DNA of 53,013 nt from an uncultured Anaerolineaceae bacterium. GTDB taxonomy: Bacteria; Chloroflexota; Anaerolineae; Anaerolineales; Anaerolineaceae. A model generated the notes under the pieces. That model was not told the DNA's origin, did not search any database, and saw only the letters and a program-made list of their open reading frames with translations. Made by a program: the position numbers and the translations under genes. Shown piece after piece: positions 34,355 through 43,288 of this stretch. Numbering within the stretch: the first letter of the stretch is position 1; the number at the start of each line of letters is the position of its first letter. The stretch is taken from the NCBI GenBank assembly GCA_927443345.1, contig CAKMKJ010000055.1:1-53013 (forward strand), given 5' to 3'.

Positions 34355-34490
34355 ATCTTAGCCTAATCGAACTGAAATTTTATCATGGTTGAGCCTGCCA
34401 GACAAGCCATCTGCTAACAGCCATCTGTAACAACCCAGCCGAGAGATCCTCTTGCCATCAGGTCGTCCAATCATGTCCTGTTAATAATAT

Positions 34491-35465
34491 CTATAACTCC
34501 ATAAAGAACTGGAAGATTTTATCCGACAAACCTGGCAAGGGCTCATGAGCATAATCGGGGTACAAAAGCATGTTTTTTTTGGAATTGATTTTGTTATAGA
34601 CTGCAAATTGAGAAGAGGGAGGGCAGATTGTATCCATTAACCCAATTGCCCAAAGAATGTTTGATTGAATTCGCGGTGCCAAATTTTGAATATCTATATA
34701 ACCAAGGCACTCAAATACTTTGTCCTCATTTTCATGATTTGGATCAAAAAAGCGGAAATACTCCTGCAACTCTTTGTACGCATCTTTGGCTTGATCCATT
34801 TCCCAAACCCGTTTGTAATCACTTAAAAACGGATAGAAAGGTGCGGCGAGTTTGATGCGTGGTTCCAGAGCAATACAGGCGACCGTTAATGCGCCCCCCT
34901 GACTGCCACCCGTTGCACCAACCCGATCAGGGTCAACATCCGGCATTTCCATCACGATTTTTGCTAGTTGCGCTGTGTCGAGGAATATTTGGCGAAAGAG
35001 AAGTTTCTCGGGTTTTCCATTTAAAGCATCATCCAGGCCGCGGATGATTTGTCCGTGGTAGGTGTTGCCAGTAACGTTACCTTTATCTTCTGACAACCCA
35101 CCCTGCCCGCGGCAATCCAGCGCGGCGACGGTAAACCCTTGTGCTACATAGGCAAGTTTATCTGACCAATCCCCCGCGTTACCGGTATAGCCATGAAACA
35201 TCAAGACCGCCGGATGGGGTTGATCAGCCTTTGCTGGTCGTAATAATTTTGCGTGCACTCTTGCCCCACCCACACCGGTAAAATATAAATGAAAACATTC
35301 AACTCCCGGAGCTTGAAAATCAGCCGGGATTAATTCCACCTTGGAATCGATTAACCTCATTTCTTTCAGCCCGTTTTCCCAATATTCATCAAAATCTTTA
35401 GGGCACGGATTGATGCCATTGTATGTTTTTAATTGAGCTAATGGAAAATCAAAAGTGAGCGGCAT
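34491..35465 (-). CDS. Acetyl xylan esterase/cephalosporin deacetylase (CE7)-type hydrolase
   Basis: Alpha/beta hydrolase of about 324 residues. The start at ATG 35465 (MPLTFDFPL) lies eight bases after GGAGT, better spaced than an ATG two codons earlier. The catalytic triad is visible: Ser in GGSQGG, Asp in LMDTICPPS and His in DYAHEP. The oxyanion region is LDCRGQGG. CE7 enzymes remove acetyl groups from sugars or antibiotics. It lies at the end of the sugar operon behind sucrose phosphorylase, separated by 85 bases, so deacetylation of an acetylated sugar taken up by the transporter is plausible. Not proven. Confidence 0.88.
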   Translation of the reverse strand: MPLTFDFPLAQLKTYNGINPCPKDFDEYWENGLKEMRLIDSKVELIPADFQAPGVECFHLYFTGVGGARVHAKLLRPAKADQPHPAVLMFHGYTGNAGDWSDKLAYVAQGFTVAALDCRGQGGLSEDKGNVTGNTYHGQIIRGLDDALNGKPEKLLFRQIFLDTAQLAKIVMEMPDVDPDRVGATGGSQGGALTVACIALEPRIKLAAPFYPFLSDYKRVWEMDQAKDAYKELQEYFRFFDPNHENEDKVFECLGYIDIQNLAPRIQSNILWAIGLMDTICPPSSQFAVYNKINSKKNMLLYPDYAHEPLPGLSDKIFQFFMEL

Positions 35466-35549
35466 GACCATTACTCCTAATAATTCTGCCCGTGTCGAAC
35501 AAGGTTATTATTATTGTTTTTTGACTGCTAATCATCCACTCATTTTTAC

Positions 35550-37019
35550 TCATAATGATAATTTCTTAATCTCGTTGGATTGTGTATCACTGTAGATGAT
35601 TTCGCCTGTAATCTTCTTTAAGTCGACAGTAAGCCTTGCATAAACATCTTTATTACTCCAAGACAGTATTATGGTTTCATCGTCACTAATACCCACATCA
35701 AACACCCCCTCAAATGCTGGGTGCATATTTCTAAACTTAATCAATTCAACCATTTTCTTAACAACATCACGTTGTACTTCCTGGCCTATTTCTTTTATTG
35801 AAAAATTATGTCGGTTGATTTCTCTTCCTTCACCTGTCTGATTTACTGCTTCAATATCATTTTTCCCGGCAAGCAAACCCACATAATACACTTGAGGGAT
35901 GCCAGGTGTGAAGAATTGAATCGCTCTCGCAGCCAGATAAGCCGCATCATTACAATCTAATAATGAGTAATAAGTGCCTCTGATTTGATGTACATCAAAT
36001 CCGTCTGGGTCTTTGTGCGCCGGTGAAAGAATCAAGCTTAAATTTGCCTCGCGTTCAAGGCATAGACCAACAACTTTCCGTGCGTCGTCACTTTGGTATA
36101 AACCATCCATATCTGGTTTTATGGGTACACCATCATGGCAATCAAGCATCGTAAATTGATTGTGAGGTCGTACTTTTAAATATGATTTAAGTTTCTTGCT
36201 TGATTTAGTAATCAACGTTTCAAGAATTGTATATGGAAGAATGAAATCATAAATCCAATATCCCGCTTTGGCTAATTTAAACTGGGTTTGATACTCAGCG
36301 TGGATTTCGGGCAGGATTTCAATGTTTAACGAATCAGCTAATTTATAAATCCATTTCAGATAATCATAGATTTCCGGTTCCACAAAAAAACATGATGTCC
36401 CAAGTTTTTTAATCACATATCCCACTGCATCCAGGCGTACGATCTTAACATTATTCTTACTGAAATTTGTTAAGAATTTTGTCAATAATTCATCTGCAAT
36501 TGGAGAGTGAATATCCATATCTATTTGTTCTGATGGATTTGTTTTTCCAAAAGTAGTCCAGACTTTTTCTGATTCACCGGTTTTCTCAATTTTGAAGTCA
36601 GAAAACGGTTTGTCTCTTCGAAGAAACATCATGTCAATATCTTCTTGGCGAGGGGTGCCATCAGGCCACAATTTCTTTATAGGAATAAATAGATCAGCGT
36701 AATCTGACTCGAACCCATTTTTAAGAAAATCTTGAAAATACGTGGATTTCGCAGAAATATGGTTGACCATTAAATCCAAAATGATGGCATGTTTATCACC
36801 AATTCGCTTGATATCATCCCATGTACCGAACTGTGGCTCAATCTCAAGATAGGTTAAAGGTGCAAAACCACGGTCTCCAGACGACGGAAATGGAGGTAGA
36901 ATGTGAATGCCGCCAGTAAAGAGGTCGGGGAAAAACTTTTCAAGGACAATGTCAAGTTGTTTTAGATCACCACCCAAAGAATCTGGATACGTAATTAACT
37001 GAACCTGATTTTTTACCAT
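35550..37019 (-). CDS. gtfA: Sucrose phosphorylase (GH13_18)
   Basis: Enzyme of 489 residues that splits sucrose or a related glucoside with phosphate to alpha-glucose-1-phosphate plus the other sugar, saving one ATP. It starts MVKNQVQLITYPDSLGG, the family signature, after a TAGGAG site. Catalytic residues: nucleophile Asp197 (VRLDAVGY), acid/base Glu238 (ILPEIHAE), stabilising Asp296 (MLDCHDG). The acceptor could also be glycerate, glycerol or sucrose-6-phosphate; specificity is not decidable by eye. It lies 9 bases after the kinase gene. The gene is visibly more A/T-rich than the permease genes upstream, which suggests a different origin. Confidence 0.9.
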   Translation of the reverse strand: MVKNQVQLITYPDSLGGDLKQLDIVLEKFFPDLFTGGIHILPPFPSSGDRGFAPLTYLEIEPQFGTWDDIKRIGDKHAIILDLMVNHISAKSTYFQDFLKNGFESDYADLFIPIKKLWPDGTPRQEDIDMMFLRRDKPFSDFKIEKTGESEKVWTTFGKTNPSEQIDMDIHSPIADELLTKFLTNFSKNNVKIVRLDAVGYVIKKLGTSCFFVEPEIYDYLKWIYKLADSLNIEILPEIHAEYQTQFKLAKAGYWIYDFILPYTILETLITKSSKKLKSYLKVRPHNQFTMLDCHDGVPIKPDMDGLYQSDDARKVVGLCLEREANLSLILSPAHKDPDGFDVHQIRGTYYSLLDCNDAAYLAARAIQFFTPGIPQVYYVGLLAGKNDIEAVNQTGEGREINRHNFSIKEIGQEVQRDVVKKMVELIKFRNMHPAFEGVFDVGISDDETIILSWSNKDVYARLTVDLKKITGEIIYSDTQSNEIKKLSL

Positions 37020-37028
37020 ACAAAACTC

Positions 37029-37682
37029 CTACTTGATCTTTGTAACTTCAAACTCATCAGAAATTATAAAATCTGCAAGCTGTTTGTGACCAGCGATGAT
37101 CTTGTGTTCAGTAGCTAAAATTTGTTCGGTGAAGGGTTCGTTTACTTCATTGCCGCGATTTCTTTTGCGCCGATCTTCCAATGTTTTTAACCAATTTCGT
37201 AAAATAAACACTTTAATATCAACATGCTTGAGTAAAGAGGTATACGTCCCCTCAGCAATAATAACTTTTACATTTTCTAAATTAATTATTTGGGGTTCTA
37301 TGGTGTTGGCGTTGTAATCGACCAATGGTTTTTCAATACAAGACTTATTTTCAATTGCATCAATCAAGTTCTGTTCAAATACCGCAAAGTTAATTTCAGC
37401 GTGAGGGCCAAGCCAATCAGGATCCTCATGTCTCTTTGCACTGTTTGATTTGGGTGGAAGATAAAAATAATCATCCTGCCCTAACACAATAGACTCAATT
37501 CCGTAGTCTTTTAGTTCATTGGCTATTGCAACACCAGTTTCAGACTTACCACTACCAGACTCGCCGGCAACTGTAATGACAAACCTTGTCGGTTTGGCCT
37601 TTATTTGATCAATAATTTGTGCAACTATACCTTTTGCAGCATTTTTATGGTGCTCTTGAATTAAAACGATGTCACCCTTCAT
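37029..37682 (-). CDS. P-loop kinase, uridine kinase-like
   Basis: Kinase of 217 residues. Walker A is GESGSGKSE near residue 40, with the substrate-site DDYFYLPPKSN and a LID-like segment NWLKTLEDRRKRNRGN, matching the uridine kinase/phosphoribulokinase family. In this operon, between sugar uptake genes and sucrose phosphorylase, a sugar or nucleoside substrate is possible; phosphorylation of a released sugar is an inference, and the family name is not proof of uridine as substrate. It lies 69 bases after the second permease gene. A/T-rich like gtfA. Confidence 0.75.
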   Translation of the reverse strand: MKGDIVLIQEHHKNAAKGIVAQIIDQIKAKPTRFVITVAGESGSGKSETGVAIANELKDYGIESIVLGQDDYFYLPPKSNSAKRHEDPDWLGPHAEINFAVFEQNLIDAIENKSCIEKPLVDYNANTIEPQIINLENVKVIIAEGTYTSLLKHVDIKVFILRNWLKTLEDRRKRNRGNEVNEPFTEQILATEHKIIAGHKQLADFIISDEFEVTKIK

Positions 37683-37751
37683 ATCGGTCTCTCACAATTT
37701 TTATAGAATTTTTCTTTATGTTTTGAATGAACAAACAAATGAATTACAATA

Positions 37752-38576
37752 TCATCCCTTGACTGCACCCTGGAGTAATGCCTTAATTATCTGTCGCTGG
37801 AACAGCACAAAAACCAGGAGCGTTGGCACCAGGATAATGATTGTACCGGCACACAACAAAGGAACATTGGTCGAGTAGTGGCCTTGGAACGCTCCCAGCG
37901 CACCGGCCATCGTTCGTTGCGTCGGGTCTTCGACGAGCACCAGCGCAAGCAGGAACTGATTCCATGTCCAGATGGCCATGAGGATTCCGAGTGATGCGAT
38001 TGGTGCTTGCGCAAGCGGAAGTTGGATTCTCCGGAAAAGATCCCAGGTGGTGGCACCATCAACCCGGGCTGCTTCCGAGATCTCGACAGGCATGTTGACA
38101 AAGTGCGCACGCATCCAGAAAACGGCAAAGGGCATATACAAGGCAATCAACGGTAGCGCAATTGCAAACTTAGTATTATAGATCCCTATCGCCCGCTCCA
38201 GAACATAAATAGGGATGATGATCCCCTGGAACGGAAGCGTCAACCCGAACACAAATAATGTCAATAGGAAACCCGAGCCAGGGATACGCAAGAGACCGAT
38301 GGCAAACCCGGCCATTGTTGAAATGACAAGTGCCAATGGTACGACCATCAAGACAATCCGCAAACTGGATACAATAAGCGTATTCATATTCGCCACTTTG
38401 AAAGCTTCAACGAAGTTGATCCACTGTGGATCCGCCGGCCAATCGAGACCGCCGGGAACAGTTCCAGATGGATGAAGTGCAGTCAGAAAGATACTGATGA
38501 AGGGGAGTATCGTGAACACCATTAAAGACATGAGCAACGTTCGTCCTGCAAAAATTTCACCACGTCCAATTTTCAT
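37752..38576 (-). CDS. Carbohydrate ABC transporter permease, MalG type
   Basis: Inner-membrane permease of 274 residues with six helices. The coupling EAA loop reads SEAARVDGATTWDLFRRIQLP. It pairs with the MalF-type permease, whose stop codon directly abuts this start. No ATPase (MalK/MsmX) gene is present in the operon, so a shared ATPase elsewhere is expected. Confidence 0.93.
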   Translation of the reverse strand: MKIGRGEIFAGRTLLMSLMVFTILPFISIFLTALHPSGTVPGGLDWPADPQWINFVEAFKVANMNTLIVSSLRIVLMVVPLALVISTMAGFAIGLLRIPGSGFLLTLFVFGLTLPFQGIIIPIYVLERAIGIYNTKFAIALPLIALYMPFAVFWMRAHFVNMPVEISEAARVDGATTWDLFRRIQLPLAQAPIASLGILMAIWTWNQFLLALVLVEDPTQRTMAGALGAFQGHYSTNVPLLCAGTIIILVPTLLVFVLFQRQIIKALLQGAVKG

Positions 38577-39508
38577 TAATAAGTCTCCTTGTTCAAGCGC
38601 TGGATCGGGAGAATGATCACAACGACAAGGAACATGAGCATGACTGCCAAAGCAGAAGCCAAGCCAATATTTCGTTGAGCAAAAGCAAGAATGTAAATCT
38701 GTAGTCCGGGGACAGAAGTTGCGTTACCCGGTCCGCCTGCCGTCGCGACGTAAACAATATCAAACGTGGCAAGTGCGAAGATTACAGTTACTGTCAGGCA
38801 TACCCCGATCTCTTGTTTGAGAAGAGGTACGGTGATTGCGAAAAATTCTCTGATCCAGTTTGAGCCGTCTATTCTCGCTGCCTCATAAAGCGAAGGATCA
38901 ACCTTTGACATGGCAGTTGAAAGAAGGACTGTACAGAAACCAAGCAGTACCCAGATACCAATAATACCTACAGCCGAAAGCGCCCAGTCAAAATCACCCA
39001 ACCAAGCGCGAGTGATCGAACCAAGACCGATAGCACTGAGTATCTGGTTGACCAAGCCCGAAAGAGATAACAACCAACCCCAAATGATACCTGCCGCTAC
39101 AAGTGCAATAATATAAGGCAAGAATAAAACAGTCCGGGCCATCTCTCCGAACCGCCCTGTCGCTACACGGTTGATCACACTTGCAACTACAAGACCGAGA
39201 CCCACCGGTATAAAACTGAACCACACAACCAACCAGAAGGCGTTGAAGATAGTACCAATTAAGTTGGGTACCTCGAAAACAGTAATATAGTTTTTCAAAC
39301 CGACCCAAGTCATCAGACCAACACCGTTCCACTTATGAAATGAGTAGACGATGGTTAACACAAAAGGCACGAGTACGAAGACAGCGTACATAAGCAGTGC
39401 AGGTAAGACGTACAGCCAACCAATAAAAGATTCTCGGAGAACTCGCTTACTTGCACGGGGTCTCTTCGAGGCTGAGAGTGTCGCAGGTTGTTTATCTAAT
39501 GTCATCAT
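38576..39508 (-). CDS. Carbohydrate ABC transporter permease, MalF type
   Basis: Permease of 310 residues with six or seven helices. The EAA loop reads YEAARIDGSNWIREFFAITVP. A basic N-terminal extension (SASKRPRASKRVLRES) precedes helix 1. It follows the substrate-binding protein gene; a strong stem-loop in the 60-base gap probably limits downstream expression. Its stop touches the MalG-type start. Confidence 0.93.
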   Translation of the reverse strand: MMTLDKQPATLSASKRPRASKRVLRESFIGWLYVLPALLMYAVFVLVPFVLTIVYSFHKWNGVGLMTWVGLKNYITVFEVPNLIGTIFNAFWLVVWFSFIPVGLGLVVASVINRVATGRFGEMARTVLFLPYIIALVAAGIIWGWLLSLSGLVNQILSAIGLGSITRAWLGDFDWALSAVGIIGIWVLLGFCTVLLSTAMSKVDPSLYEAARIDGSNWIREFFAITVPLLKQEIGVCLTVTVIFALATFDIVYVATAGGPGNATSVPGLQIYILAFAQRNIGLASALAVMLMFLVVVIILPIQRLNKETY

Positions 39509-39525
39509 TTAAGTCGCGATCTGGA

Positions 39526-39551
39526 AGGCGCAGGGTTTTACCCCTGCGCCT
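39526..39551 (-). promoter_or_regulatory. Intercistronic stem-loop after the binding-protein gene
   Basis: AGGCGCAGGG and CCCTGCGCCT (39526-39535, 39542-39551) form a perfect 10-bp stem with a 6-nt loop between the binding-protein stop and the first permease gene. Such stems, known from malE-malF-type operons, usually stabilise the upstream mRNA so that binding protein exceeds permease. Confidence 0.75.
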
Positions 39552-39567
39552 CTACCGTTATTGATTG

Positions 39568-40962
39568 TTATTGAGCCAGTTCGCGCTCATACTCTGCTTG
39601 AACGGCTTTGAGGAGTCCGGCAGCATCTTGCTGGCCGCCGACCATCTTCTGGAGTTCAGGTGTCCAACCTTGAGCGAAGATCGAGCTGGTCGCATTGGCG
39701 ATGAAGTCCATCGCACCACCATCTGCACCCATCACAGGTCCGGCAGCAAGCGTTTCGGCTGTAACAGAGCCTGCGGCAACTTCAGGCATCGTAGCGCCAG
39801 CTGGTCCGCCAGGGTTTGAACCGCCAATAGCAACATCAATTTCGCGGGCTGCATCGTTAGTCGCGACCCAATTGAGGAAGAAAGCAGCGCAATCAGGATT
39901 TTTGGCCTTGGCTGCAATACCAAAGGTCAGTGGAGCAGACATAGCTGCATAAGGACCACCGTCTTCAGCAGGGGGCATCAGGAAGAATCCAACATTACCA
40001 GGCATTGCAGTATCATATCCAGTATTCTGCCAATCACCGTTGAAAGTAAAGACTCCTTCGCCTGCACCAAATCTGGCAGCGGCATCAGTATATTCGATTG
40101 CATTAACGTCAACCGGGAAGTAACCCGCCTTGATCCATTCTTCGAGTTTTTGAGCAGCAACAAGGTTCGATGGTGTATCAATTGTTGCGCCAGCTTTTCC
40201 GAAAATCCATTCATTGATAGGATCGACAGGGCCATAAGCAGCCATCAATTGCTGAAGCGGGAAAGCAAGACCCATACCACTTTTAGCGCTTCCCCAGATC
40301 ATGATTGGTTGAAGTCCGGCAGTCTTTGCGGCGGCGAGTAAACCTTCAAACTCAGCAACAGTCTTGGGCGCTTCGGTCATGCCGATCTGCGCTGCAAGCT
40401 CTTTATTGTAAAAGACACCTGTCAGGCTGTAATTAAGACCCATTGCATAGAGTGTACCAGATCCGCGAACACCATCGGCATCAATGCGGTTCTGATTGAG
40501 CTGAGGCACCGGCCAGTCATTCCAACCAAAAGCTTCAGCATAAGAATCAAGGTTCATCAGCAAACCATCCTTGGCGAAGGAAACCATCGTCGGCAACCGG
40601 AGGAGGTCTGGTGCATTGTCACTAGCAAGCACAAGCGGTGTTGAAGTGATCAAATTTGCGAATTGGTCCTGGCTGATATCCCATGTAACATTCGGGAATT
40701 GCTTTGTAAACTCTTCAGCAAGTTTGAAGGGAATATCAAAACCGGTTTCAAAGGTAGCCTTGAGTACGACAGGTTCTGTACCACAAGAAGGAGTCGTCGC
40801 TGCGACTTCAGTTGCGACCTCTGTAGCATCTGTGCTAGGTGCTTCAGTTGCAGCTGCAGGGGCTTCAACAGCAGGGGTGGCAGTTGCTGCGGGCTGACAT
40901 GCAGCTAAAAGCATAACACTGATGAGTAACAAACCAACCACTTTCATTAACTTATTGTTCAT
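39568..40962 (-). CDS. Sugar-binding lipoprotein of an ABC transporter
   Basis: Extracellular solute-binding protein, family 1, of 464 residues. Signal peptide with lipobox LLAAC (Cys21), then a Thr/Ala-rich linker (about 22-60), and the two-lobed binding domain (VVLKATFETGFDIPFKLAEEF to the end). An AAAGGAG ribosome site lies upstream. It is the first gene of the operon and is preceded by a LacI-type palindrome at 41108-41123. Ligand is inferred to be a disaccharide such as sucrose because of the sucrose phosphorylase gene. Confidence 0.93.
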   Translation of the reverse strand: MNNKLMKVVGLLLISVMLLAACQPAATATPAVEAPAAATEAPSTDATEVATEVAATTPSCGTEPVVLKATFETGFDIPFKLAEEFTKQFPNVTWDISQDQFANLITSTPLVLASDNAPDLLRLPTMVSFAKDGLLMNLDSYAEAFGWNDWPVPQLNQNRIDADGVRGSGTLYAMGLNYSLTGVFYNKELAAQIGMTEAPKTVAEFEGLLAAAKTAGLQPIMIWGSAKSGMGLAFPLQQLMAAYGPVDPINEWIFGKAGATIDTPSNLVAAQKLEEWIKAGYFPVDVNAIEYTDAAARFGAGEGVFTFNGDWQNTGYDTAMPGNVGFFLMPPAEDGGPYAAMSAPLTFGIAAKAKNPDCAAFFLNWVATNDAAREIDVAIGGSNPGGPAGATMPEVAAGSVTAETLAAGPVMGADGGAMDFIANATSSIFAQGWTPELQKMVGGQQDAAGLLKAVQAEYERELAQ

Positions 40963-41107
40963 TTTCTTCTCCTTTTGGATTTTTGTTCAATAGAGAGTTG
41001 GGTATTTTTGGTAGATTTGTGAAGTAGTTCACCTCCTCAAATTACTAACTAAGAATTGTGTTTACTTAACTCAATGTCTATAGGGAAGAATTCAGAAAAA
41101 TGTTTGC

Positions 41108-41123
41108 ATGAAAACACTTTCAT
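41108..41123. promoter_or_regulatory. LacI-family operator before the sugar operon
   Basis: ATGAAAACACTTTCAT, an imperfect palindrome sharing 14 of 16 bases with the operator at 42200-42215. It is 146 bases upstream of the binding-protein start. It is a likely site for the LacI-type repressor encoded next to it. Confidence 0.8.
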
Positions 41124-41169
41124 AAACAGAATAACACAATCCAAATCAAAAAGCAATAAGCAGATTAAT

Positions 41170-42177
41170 TTACGCTGTCAATCTTTCTATTACAGTCAAA
41201 GGGAGAGTAATATGCTGGACTGGTCGTGAATGGTTAGCAATATGTAAAAGAAGAATTTCAATGGCGATTCTTCCTGACTCGTCAAGATGCTGGCGAATAG
41301 TTGTAAGATCCTCGTAGTCTGCCATATCCAAATCATCAAACCCAATAACAGCCAGTTGTTCGGGGACTTTCACACCAAGCTGGCGAGCCGCTTTTAAAAC
41401 ACCAAGAGCTTGGTAATCAGTTGCGGCAAAAAATGCTGTCGGTGGATTTGGCATATCAAGCAATTCTTTTGCGACTATTCGAGCTTGATCCTGGTCGTAG
41501 GGGGCCAACCGAACAAATTCTTTTGGAATTTCAATATTCGCAGCTTTAAGTGCTTGACGAAAACCTTTTAATCTTAAGTTAACAGGATGGATAGAGTACT
41601 CCGGCAAATCTGTATCGCCAAGAAAGGCAATCCGTTTATGCCCTTTTCTTAACAAATAGTCCGCGGCCATTTTACCGCCCTCAACATCATTAATTTCAAC
41701 ACTATTTAATTGGGAATGAGGGAATTCAATTAACACAGTTGGAAGTTGATGCTCAACCAGCCGATTGACATCAGTTTCGGCTACCGGCAAAGACATAATT
41801 ACCAAACCATTTAGGTTGCCAGTAAGGGGAAGTGATGAAAGATAACTTTGCAAGCGATTATTTGAATCAACCGTGTAAATCACCAAATCATAGTTCTCTT
41901 TGGATAAAGAAGCGGCGATTCCGCGCAACCTCTGGACAAAGGATGGGGCGGTAAAAAATGGAGTAATGACACCAATTCTGCCCTTCAGGCGCAATGCTCT
42001 AGCCCGCGCTTCAGCCTGCGGCACAAAGCCTAATTTATCGATGGCTTCATAGACTCTTTGACGAGTGTTCATGTTTACTTTTTCAGGGGTGTTAATCACA
42101 CGGGAGATAGTAGAAATACTAACACCAGAGTCCGCTGCAACATCAAAAATTGTCGGTACCTTTTTTCCAATATTCAT
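41170..42177 (-). CDS. LacI-family transcriptional regulator
   Basis: Repressor of 335 residues. The N-terminal helix-turn-helix is PTIFDVAADSGVSISTISRV, followed by the hinge (RARALRLKGRIGVI) and a periplasmic-binding-protein-like sugar domain. It is transcribed in the same direction as, and upstream of, the sugar operon. The matching palindromes at 41108 and 42200 suggest that it represses both the operon and itself until its sugar is bound. Confidence 0.93.
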   Translation of the reverse strand: MNIGKKVPTIFDVAADSGVSISTISRVINTPEKVNMNTRQRVYEAIDKLGFVPQAEARARALRLKGRIGVITPFFTAPSFVQRLRGIAASLSKENYDLVIYTVDSNNRLQSYLSSLPLTGNLNGLVIMSLPVAETDVNRLVEHQLPTVLIEFPHSQLNSVEINDVEGGKMAADYLLRKGHKRIAFLGDTDLPEYSIHPVNLRLKGFRQALKAANIEIPKEFVRLAPYDQDQARIVAKELLDMPNPPTAFFAATDYQALGVLKAARQLGVKVPEQLAVIGFDDLDMADYEDLTTIRQHLDESGRIAIEILLLHIANHSRPVQHITLPLTVIERLTA

Positions 42178-42199
42178 AAGTCACTTCTTGTTAGCTTTA

Positions 42200-42215
42200 A
42201 TGAAAGCGCTTTCAT
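42200..42215. promoter_or_regulatory. LacI-family operator before the repressor gene
   Basis: ATGAAAGCGCTTTCAT is a perfect 16-base palindrome with the central CG typical of LacI/CcpA-type operators. It is 23 bases upstream of the regulator start codon, fitting autoregulation. Confidence 0.85.
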
Positions 42216-42382
42216 AATAGCATGCGGCTTTATGTTCGTCAATCCACAGAGAAAAAATTATTAAACCAAAATAGAAAAGTCCCCTTTTACCAAAGTTAAA
42301 ATGTCCCCATACGTGGAGGCAAAAACTGGATTAACACATTAATAAGTTTGATTATTATTGAACTTACTAAGTGAGTTATCAA

Positions 42383-42595
42383 TTAATCATGAGGTTTAAA
42401 TGCTAAATAAACTATGGCCCCAACGATTGGTATGGCCAGTATGATCAATACCCATATTGCCTTAGCAGTGGAATTCAAATTCTGCTTAATTAGTCTATTT
42501 AAGGAAGCGACAATCAGCGAAACCCAAACCACCGGGATCAATATGTAAAGAATTAAGGCAGATAGATAACCAAAACCTAAAGCAAAAGAGTCCAT
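42383..42595 (-). CDS. Small PLD-nuclease N-terminal-like membrane protein
   Basis: Protein of 70 residues with two helices. The second half (TAKAIWVLIILAIPIVGAIVYLAFKP) matches the PLDc_N (PF13396) pattern, seen also at the start of cardiolipin synthases. Function unknown; stand-alone members are common. The start has an AAAGGGG-type site. Confidence 0.8.
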   Translation of the reverse strand: MDSFALGFGYLSALILYILIPVVWVSLIVASLNRLIKQNLNSTAKAIWVLIILAIPIVGAIVYLAFKPHD

Positions 42596-42661
42596 AAGAT
42601 GCCCCTTTCTTTCCTTGCAAATGAATGGCTATTGGTAGAAATATTTGCAACCATCTAGTAG

Positions 42662-43288
42662 TTACAGATACTTTGGTAAATCAGACGGCTTTACCCCCAA
42701 CTCTTTGGGTGTGACAGCCATGTTTCTGAGTGCCTCAAAAGTGAGGTCATTGATCTCGATCTTCTTACTGCTTTTCATGCGGTCAAACAGCAGCAGATAG
42801 CTGTCGGTGATGCCCGTGGACCAATCCACTGCCAGCAAGCTGGCCGTCTTGCGGATCAGGGCACTATCAGCACATTCAAGCTCGGTGAAATTGCCATAGG
42901 GCATTTCATCCAGCGCAATTTCAAGTTCTCCCAGTTGATAAATGGTACGCCACTTCTCATACTTCAAACTCATGCAGAATCCCAGCGATTCAAGCAGGTT
43001 GGTGGCTGCCGAAAAATCATTGACTTCAAGTTCCACTTCAGGGCGCACACTGACGCCGTCTTTAATTTTTGATGGTCCCTTGTAGGTCAACAAAATGGAA
43101 TTATCCTGCCGCAGCCGCAGTACTTTGTGTTCACGTGCCAACGACATATCCTGAGTGTCAAAGCGGTAATTCACTTCTCGCGTGCGCGGACGAATTAATG
43201 AAGCGCCAATACTGCGCACCCTTTTCTCAAAGGATGGCATATCGGTCAGATAAAACTTGATTTCAACTTCGAGAGGCGTATTATTCAT
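42662..43288 (-). CDS. CYTH-domain protein (class IV adenylate cyclase / thiamine triphosphatase-like)
   Basis: Protein of 208 residues. The start is set at ATG 43288 (MNNTPLEVEIKFYL) with AGGTGAT upstream. The N-terminal EVEIK gives the ExExK motif of CYTH triphosphate tunnel enzymes. Basic and acidic tunnel residues appear in LRLRQD, LTYKGP, RPEVELEV and LEIALDEMPYG. Members act on triphosphates (ATP, thiamine triphosphate, polyphosphate); the exact substrate is open. Its start overlaps the end of the upstream membrane-protein gene by 8 bases. Confidence 0.88.
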   Translation of the reverse strand: MNNTPLEVEIKFYLTDMPSFEKRVRSIGASLIRPRTREVNYRFDTQDMSLAREHKVLRLRQDNSILLTYKGPSKIKDGVSVRPEVELEVNDFSAATNLLESLGFCMSLKYEKWRTIYQLGELEIALDEMPYGNFTELECADSALIRKTASLLAVDWSTGITDSYLLLFDRMKSSKKIEINDLTFEALRNMAVTPKELGVKPSDLPKYL

